A DNA stretch of 64,000 nt from Arthrobacter sp. Bi26 (GTDB lineage: Bacteria; Actinomycetota; Actinomycetes; Actinomycetales; Micrococcaceae): the NCBI RefSeq assembly GCF_918697925.1, contig NZ_CAKKMF010000004.1, forward strand, positions 1 to 64,000, in the 5' to 3' direction. Shown here one piece after another: positions 60,501-64,000 of this stretch. The translations under genes and the position numbers were made by a program. Position 1 is the first letter of the stretch, and the number at the start of each line of letters is the position of its first letter. The notes under the pieces were generated by a model, which did no database searches, was not told the origin of the DNA, and saw only the letters and a list, made by a program, of their open reading frames with translations.

Positions 60501-62539
60501 ACGCCCTCGTCGTGCAGGTAGACGATGTCGGTCGTGTCGCTGCCGTCGATGTCGGCCAAGCGGATGCGCCGTTGGTCGAACACATCCGGGCGGTCGAACC
60601 ACGGAGCGTTGTCCATGCTGACCTTGGCGCCGAAGTGGCCGTGGCCGAGGTTGGGCCAGTAGCAGATCTCGCCGTTGCGAATCCGGACGAGGTCGGTGAG
60701 GCCGTCACCGGACAGGTCCGCCAGGTAGACGGATTGCGTGGGGTCGGCGAGGACGATGCGGGGCCCGCGCTCCTCGTCGAGCGGCTTGGCGACGCGTCGG
60801 GCGGGGCCGAAGCCCGCCTCGGCGCGGGACGGGTACCAGACGAGCGCGTCGTCCTCGGTGATGAGGACGTCGGCCCGGCCGTCGCCGTCGAGGTCGATGA
60901 GCCTCAGGTTCGGGTCCCGCAGGTCGAGGTTCGGCAGCTCCACGAACGGGCGGAACGGCTGCCAGCCCTCGGCGTCGTCGTGCTCGTAGAGGCCGGGCGT
61001 GGGCCCGTCGATGACCACGAGGTCCGGCAGGCCGTCGCCGGCGAGATCCATAAGCTGCGCGCCGTCGCCCAAGGCGGCGTTCGGCCGCCGCGCGACGGTC
61101 TCGACCGACGCGAACCGCGCCCGCACCAGCTCCCGGCCGTCGGGGAGCCGCTCCGGGTCCGGGCTGAGGTTGCGCTTGTAGAACCAAGCGCCGGCCTGCT
61201 CGGTGAGGATGCCGGGCAGCGCCTCGCCGTGAAGGTCCGCCCAGAGGTACGCGTCGCCGTCGAGGCCAATGGGCAGATTCTCCAGACTCTGCGGGTCAAC
61301 CTCCGCCACCGTCGGCTCGATCTCCGCCTCGGTGTAGTCGAGCTCGACGGGCGGCAGGGTGCGCCGCTCGTATCCGGCTCCGTCGCGGCGATACCCGGTC
61401 TGGGTGACGGCGCGCAGGAACGTGTAGACCGGCAGGCGCGCGTCCGCGGGGTCGAGGTCGCCGGAGTACGCGAGGTCCGTGGAGCGCACCAGGCAGTCGC
61501 GCCCGACGCCGGCCGCGCCTGGGAAATGGTGGAACATGAGGACGCGCCGGCACAATCGGGTGGTGCGCACCTCAAAGCCGGCGCGGTAGGCGGAGAAGGC
61601 GTCCGGGCGCGGGGGCCACGGGTACCGGCGGGTGCCCGGCGGGCCTTGGAGCTCGTCGTCGCGGGGCGCCGGGGTGACCGGGTTGTGGTCGCCGTAGTCG
61701 AAGACGACCTCGAACATCCAGTCGGCGCCGGCCACTTGGGAGGGCGTGAGGAACCGCGGCCGCCGGCCGGTGGCCGCATCGACCATCGGCCTGCGGTTGC
61801 CGTAGAGGATGCGCTTGATGTAGCGGTTGGCGGTGCGCCGGACGTCGTCCCGCGGCCCGCGGTTGCGCTCGTGCGGGTTCGTCGGATCGACGCCGAGGCC
61901 GTCATCCGACTTGTATCGGTAGATCGCGGCGTTGCCCTTGTCGTCGCGCGCCTCGCAGGCCAGCCAGCTGAAGATGCGTGCCGGGTCGAGCGGGTCGGCG
62001 ATCCGCGAACCGGTGTCGAGCCCGTAGATCGTGAGCACGTTGTCCCGGGAGACAGAGCGCCAGTGGGCGTCGTCCGGCGTGCCGATCCGGCTCCAGCGTT
62101 CGATACGCGCGAAGCCCCCCTCGACCCGGGGGCGGTACCGGCGGACGCGGTAGCCGTCGATCACGTCGTCCGGTCGGTCCACCGGGACTAGGTCCTCGAG
62201 ACCGGAGAGGAGGAAGACGTCGGACTCTTCAGCATCGAGATACTGTGGCAGGCCGGTGTCGGTCTTTCGGGTGATAGCGGGTTGGGTCAGGCTCCACCCG
62301 AACCCGAACGGTCCGTTGCCGGAACCGGAATCGTAGGACAGGGAGAGTTGCGGGCTTAACCCGGAGCGTCCCGGACTCGTGTCGATCGGTACAGTCATCG
62401 TTCCCGTGCCCGTGACCGGGTTCGCGGCGAACTTCTCGCCCATCCCGCGCACCGAACCTCCGCCCTTCGGCAGGGAGATTGTGGGTGGTGCGATGCGTAG
62501 AGACTCAGCGGTGCGACCACCGGTCGTGCTGAGCGTCAT
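54542..62539 (-). CDS. fused TcB-TcC Tc toxin component with C-terminal variable toxin region
   Basis: The 2665-aa protein starts MTLSTTGGRTAESLRIAPPT, with AAGGAGG just before the ATG. It has an SpvB domain (about 15-330: SLPKGGGSVRGMGEKFAANP, LSYDSGSGNGPFGFGWSL), then FG-GAP/VCBS-like repeats (LAGDGLPDLVVIDG about 498; LDGDGRADVLITED about 550; LSGDGLTDLVRI about 606) and the TcdB middle region. Many Rhs/YD repeats follow (YDPAGNLTHVRDD, YDALYRLVQARG), ending in the Rhs core hallmark RYTGKERDEETGLSYHGARYY (about 2316-2336) and RWTSADP. TcB and TcC are thus one cocoon-forming polypeptide. Residues after about 2366 are the variable toxin: GSRAHLILEF (about 2405), TIDVALLKS (about 2463) and GIDFKTGAAQ (about 2490), a PD-(D/E)XK-like order, then a low-complexity tail. 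It precedes TcA by 30 bp. Confidence 0.88.
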   Translation of the reverse strand: MTLSTTGGRTAESLRIAPPTISLPKGGGSVRGMGEKFAANPVTGTGTMTVPIDTSPGRSGLSPQLSLSYDSGSGNGPFGFGWSLTQPAITRKTDTGLPQYLDAEESDVFLLSGLEDLVPVDRPDDVIDGYRVRRYRPRVEGGFARIERWSRIGTPDDAHWRSVSRDNVLTIYGLDTGSRIADPLDPARIFSWLACEARDDKGNAAIYRYKSDDGLGVDPTNPHERNRGPRDDVRRTANRYIKRILYGNRRPMVDAATGRRPRFLTPSQVAGADWMFEVVFDYGDHNPVTPAPRDDELQGPPGTRRYPWPPRPDAFSAYRAGFEVRTTRLCRRVLMFHHFPGAAGVGRDCLVRSTDLAYSGDLDPADARLPVYTFLRAVTQTGYRRDGAGYERRTLPPVELDYTEAEIEPTVAEVDPQSLENLPIGLDGDAYLWADLHGEALPGILTEQAGAWFYKRNLSPDPERLPDGRELVRARFASVETVARRPNAALGDGAQLMDLAGDGLPDLVVIDGPTPGLYEHDDAEGWQPFRPFVELPNLDLRDPNLRLIDLDGDGRADVLITEDDALVWYPSRAEAGFGPARRVAKPLDEERGPRIVLADPTQSVYLADLSGDGLTDLVRIRNGEICYWPNLGHGHFGAKVSMDNAPWFDRPDVFDQRRIRLADIDGSDTTDIVYLHDEGVTIYFNQSGNGWSRPQRLPVFPRIDDEVSVLPVDLLGNGTACLVWSSPAADGARRPMRYVNLMTRKPHLLTRTSNNLGAEFRLDYAPSSAFYLRDRRDGRPWVTRLPVPVHVVERVTAYDHVSRSRIVTRYAYHHGHFDGHEREFRGFGMVEQWDTEQLTAPGAPVDGEAAGGREPQLPPVRTKTWFHTGVHAGRDHVSDYFAGLDGTRGEYYREPGLTDAETRALLLPDTTLPDGLTPDEEREACRALKGSMLRQEVYADDAGPGADTGRVRRSSVPYTVVEQSFAVRTIQARGPRRHAVFHVEPREALSFHYERDPADPRVQHTLTLEVDPFGTVLKQATVGYGRRKKVRVVAANGQAQLVPNPGLAGLAADDRAKQTTTQATYTENRVTDAIDTAHTYRTPLQCETVTYELTGYPATGPAGRFRAADFVVPDPGPAGGLRHRFTAEVAYEATPTAARCRRPVERRRTLYRSDDLTILLPLGRLGALGLAGESYALAFTPGLLTTVLRRPRVGGSPEELLPDAAAVLGGQSGDRGGYLRSQALKADGRFPAGDANDNWWLPSGRSFYTTDPADVAATELAEARRHFFLSRRVRDPFGQDTVVDYDANDLLPTETRDAVGNRLTVLANDYRVLQPRLVADPNRNRTELAFDALGMIVGTAVMGKPPPAPAEGDTLGGFVADLTQPQLDAFFDAADPVAGAAALLRGATTRIVYDLHRFRRTQQSNPTNPIRWEPAGTATLARETHVNAVLPPHGLRIQVGFAYSDGFGREIQRKVQAEPEKVGGVTGPPRWVGSGWTVFDAKGRPVRRYEPFFSRRRRPDGTIVSDHRFEYGATAGVSPVLFYDPVGRVVATLHPNHTYEKVVFDPWQQTTYDVNDTCAPRNAQTGDPRTDPDIRGYVAGYFAGLPAAPPAPVWKTWRALRADGDLGAHEQAAAVRASAHADTPTTAHLDTLGRPFLTVARNRVICAGHDLDGSEGAVLTRVELDVEGNRLSVTDERRLPVNHRPTGAVEQRTVIRYAYDLLGNVIRQRSMEAGARWTLTDVTGRPIRAWDSRGHNLTTRYDALRRPLEQTVRGTVASGDTASDPRTLGRGVAVDRIQYGEPPTTASQAEQARALRLNLRARVLRHFDTAGVATNARLGANGVPVEAYDFKGNALRNTLRFLADHTALPDWSTTAPQAPSLQAEAFESALRYDALNRVVQSVAPHSNLRATHHVVQPVFNEANLLERVDVWLERPTEPVSLLNPAVAIPTRVGVAGVEYDAKGRRLRIDYRNGASTTYTYDPDTSRLTRLATKRGTASLQALTYTYDPAGNLTHVRDDAQQTLFFRNHRVEPSNDYTYDALYRLVQARGREHLGQMANGHRRPPTPSDAFDAFHTRLNHRGEGDAMGTYVERYVYDAVGNVLALQHRGSDPAHAGWTRDFDYTETSLLEDGTGGPLLTSNRLTSTTLNPAGATPQTQTYRHDAHGSMSRLPHLGGSTAGPNVHWDYADRLRRADLGGGGTAHYVYDASGRRVRKVWEKAPGLIEERVYLGGFEVFRRHNSPIGADTATLERETLHVMDDARRVALVETRTRDTAGTNRAPRRLIRFQLGNHLDSASLELDEQAKIISYEEYAPYGSTTYQAVRSRTETPKRYRYTGKERDEETGLSYHGARYYAPWLARWTSADPKSPQIEVNAYDYCRDRPNMTSDGGGMIDEEAKAVLHRLQQVVDAIPQKEFAHLNAAERGSRAHLILEFIVSLGQDSPARVANGVRLAAEVIVDPAGKIVAFGEPGQLGRAAKDFRTIDVALLKSPVSDVRQLIGKNASDVIQAGIDFKTGAAQLQRVKEMEALIKAPYVKAVQHGKLVETLEAKASKLSVPKQQPTVSAEAPPSSLSEYAEQHQATTEASVENSTVAANSLKKFGVTAAGALAGEQQQTPGTSGSSGHKPQRLGVLPEFQPTSPSASASEPKSWRNLWGLLDSSPDEPVQRPMTEQEAQQKMHQDLRNQY

Positions 62540-62849
62540 GGCGCCTCCTTTGTTGTGAGTAGGCGCCCCGTGGCGTTACTGCCGCGTTACCATGTCGCTC
62601 CCCCCGAACTCGGCGATGGAGGAGGGCCGGCAATCCAGCCGACCTGGATCGGCATTTTGGCCAGCGCCAGTTGCTGGGCGAGGTGATTCGACGAGTGTGC
62701 CGAAGAGGTACACACTGTCGTTGTCGCGGTTGGTGTCTGTGAAGATTGCGAAGACGGCCGCCGTCGCGTCCTGGTCTCTGCCAAGGTCAGCATGTGGGGA
62801 GCGGGAACGGCGGGCTCTGGCGCGTCCGTCCGGCGGTTCCGGTCCGGTT

Positions 62850-63277
62850 TCCTGCCGCTGCTTGCCCGGGCAGTTCTGGTGGGTGAACTGGGCGAGTTTC
62901 CGGACGGGTGGGTGACTGTTCGTGTAGTTGAGTCGCGGCATGGGTCCGAGGTGGTCGCAACCGGTGCAGCGGAACCACTGGGGTAGGGCGCGCGCCAAGA
63001 AAACCGAGGTCGGATGATTCCTTGGACATCGCGCCCTTCTTCGGCCGCCACGGGAACGGGCGCAGGCAGTCGACTTGAGGCCCAGGTGGAGGCGGACAAC
63101 CTCCAGCACCCGCGGTTCGACGATGGCCGGGCTGAATTCCCCTCGCTTCCAGATCGGTTCCCAGTTGTCGAGCCCGGCCGGGATGCTATAGAAGCCCGAC
63201 AGATCGATGATCGCGCCGGGACAATTTGTGCACGGCAAGGATGGGTCCCGAACTTCTTGGTGCTGGACGACCACCAC
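62850..63277 (-). pseudogene. DrmB/DUF1998-like protein, N-terminal fragment
   Basis: The frame reads NCPGAIIDLSGFYSIPAGLD, VEPRVLEVVRLHLGL, then LARALPQWFRCTGCDHLGPM and PRLNYTNSHPPVRKLAQFTH-QNCPGK. This is the N-terminal pattern of DrmB-type DUF1998 proteins: a G-A-x-V-D-L strand, then a zinc-binding C-x2-C...C region with a D/N-Y-T-N-x-H-P. The rest of the gene (several hundred residues) is missing, and the part between the two blocks looks frameshifted. DrmB is a core DISARM component, so a DISARM-like locus may once have stood here. Confidence 0.5.
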
Positions 63278-63364
63278 TCATGTTCCACGCGGCCACGGAC
63301 CGCCATGCAAATACGTAACAGGAATCGGCGCGCCGGTGACGCAGAAGGCAAAACGAGATAGGTA

Positions 63365-63583
63365 GTGGGCACATTCCTTGGCGCTGATCGGGAAGCGGCG
63401 GCCGACTTCCAGCGGGTCGTGGACGAAATCCGGAGGCGTCCGGGCTTCGAGCGGTTCCTGATGCCCCGGAAGGTGGCCAAGCTGTTGCCAGCCGCCACGG
63501 ACGGGCCGGTCGTGCTGCTGAATGTCGCCCAGTTGCGGTCGGACGCACTCAGATTCGAATTGAGAACCTCCACCGCGCGGTGA
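63365..63583 (+). pseudogene. CHAT-domain-like protein fragment
   Basis: The 72-codon frame reads AADFQRVVDEIRRRPGFERF then LPAATDGPVVLLNVAQLRSD. This pattern (E-I-R-x-L-P-G-F-x-x-F-L, D-G-P-V-V-x-x-N-V-x-x-x-x-x-D-A) is common just before the CHAT peptidase domain in actinobacterial proteins. The catalytic His-Cys part is absent. It is a truncated remnant starting at a GTG. Confidence 0.45.
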
Positions 63584-63786
63584 CCGACGAGCTATGGAAC
63601 AGCGGCAGGGACGCGGTGTACGGGCCGCCTAGTCTGACCGCTCCTGCCGGTATGCAACGCGTGGACCTAGAACGAAGACGCAAGCCCTAGCCCCCGCGGC
63701 CAGTCCGAGCTCGAAGCGCATGAAAGTGAAGAGATGCCGGAGGGGAGAGGGCATTGAACAGCCCGTCGAGCGGCTGGCATCGCGCG

Positions 63787-64000
63787 TTATCGAGTGTAGT
63801 TGCTCAGTACCCATCCGGCGAAGGTGATCAGGTCCTCGTTCTGTCCCAGAACGTCCTGTCGAGTTATTCGGTAGTTCACATCGGCGGCCACCCCCAGTCC
63901 TTCGACCGGCAGGTCCGCGTTCACCCCGGTCCGAACCGATCGGCGCAGCGAGAAGTTGAAATCCATCCCGCCGGGTAGCTCGACGAGGTCACCCCTTCCT
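63787..64000 (-). CDS. hypothetical protein, C-terminus; 5' end beyond window
   Basis: The minus strand is open from the right edge to a TAA at 63787-63789 (70 residues). It reads GRGDLVELPGGMDFNFSLRR and ends NEDLITFAGWVLSNYTR. It could start at the ATG within the window (MDFNFSLRR) or extend past the edge. No family is recognised. Confidence 0.4.
   Translation of the reverse strand, partial: GRGDLVELPGGMDFNFSLRRSVRTGVNADLPVEGLGVAADVNYRITRQDVLGQNEDLITFAGWVLSNYTR

Noticed and set aside
60299..62191. A 630-codon plus-strand open frame opposite the TcB-TcC gene
   Set aside because: Same reasoning: antisense shadow of an excellent coding frame, with compositional bias and no motif.

Overview
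The window is high-GC actinobacterial DNA. The gene content (DUF6221- and DUF4238-type proteins, a CPBP protease, a cell-surface protein with 'GTAKVGSTLTA' repeats, frequent GTG/TTG starts) suggests a Micrococcaceae relative such as Arthrobacter or Pseudarthrobacter. That assignment is inference, because no rRNA or core housekeeping gene is present. Almost the whole window is accessory DNA: mobile elements, attachment-site remnants, decayed genes, and two large well-preserved gene sets (a SNF2 helicase pair and a Tc toxin pair).

Region by region. 0-9.5 kb: mostly intact cargo (lipoprotein, membrane protein, CoiA-like nuclease, a 797-aa secreted repeat protein, a HIRAN-like protein, a frameshifted DUF4238 gene, a small excisionase-like protein). 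9.5-15.4 kb: an integrative-element end with a tyrosine integrase and excisionase, tandem arm-type repeats, a tRNA-Ala 3'-end fragment, and an IS3-family element sitting inside a composite attachment-like repeat (copy A). 15.4-25.3 kb: a graveyard of fragments (GIY-YIG pieces, DUF6221, frameshifted IS110, truncated amidohydrolase, a sigma/alpha-CTD-like regulator split by two in-frame TAG codons), plus a few intact genes (CPBP protease, an HTH-like regulator followed by a perfect 24-bp-stem terminator) and copy B of the repeat.

25.3-30.3 kb: six tRNA-like sequences (Arg, Pro, Phe, Gly, Gly, Arg), mostly with damaged arms, interleaved with small hypothetical genes and flanked by two paralogues of an apparently uncharacterised His/Cys-containing family. 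30.8-38.6 kb: a divergent pair of large SNF2-type ATPases. One has a C-terminal DUF3883-like domain. The other carries an N-terminal array of 112-residue repeats with CX4CX3H motifs. They share a short divergent promoter region and look like a two-component, DNA-targeting (possibly anti-phage) module. Copy C of the attachment-like repeat follows, so A, B and C mark the borders of two stacked 10-15 kb segments.

39-44.8 kb: decayed metabolic genes (type B carboxylesterase, Gfo/Idh/MocA oxidoreductase), a SnoaL-like gene, an IS110 fragment and a membrane protein. 44.85-62.54 kb: a complete-looking two-gene Tc (ABC) toxin operon on the minus strand. A fused TcB-TcC protein (2665 aa; SpvB, FG-GAP, Rhs core, then a C-terminal variable region with a PD-(D/E)XK-like signature) is followed after 30 bp by a TcA subunit (3218 aa) with an unusual N-terminus. 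The right edge holds fragments of a DrmB/DUF1998-like gene and a CHAT-domain-like gene, and a partial gene running off the end.

The best candidates for undescribed biology are the divergent helicase pair with its 112-residue CX4CX3H repeat array, the Tc toxin with its C-terminal putative nuclease, and the tRNA-like array between the paralogous His/Cys genes.
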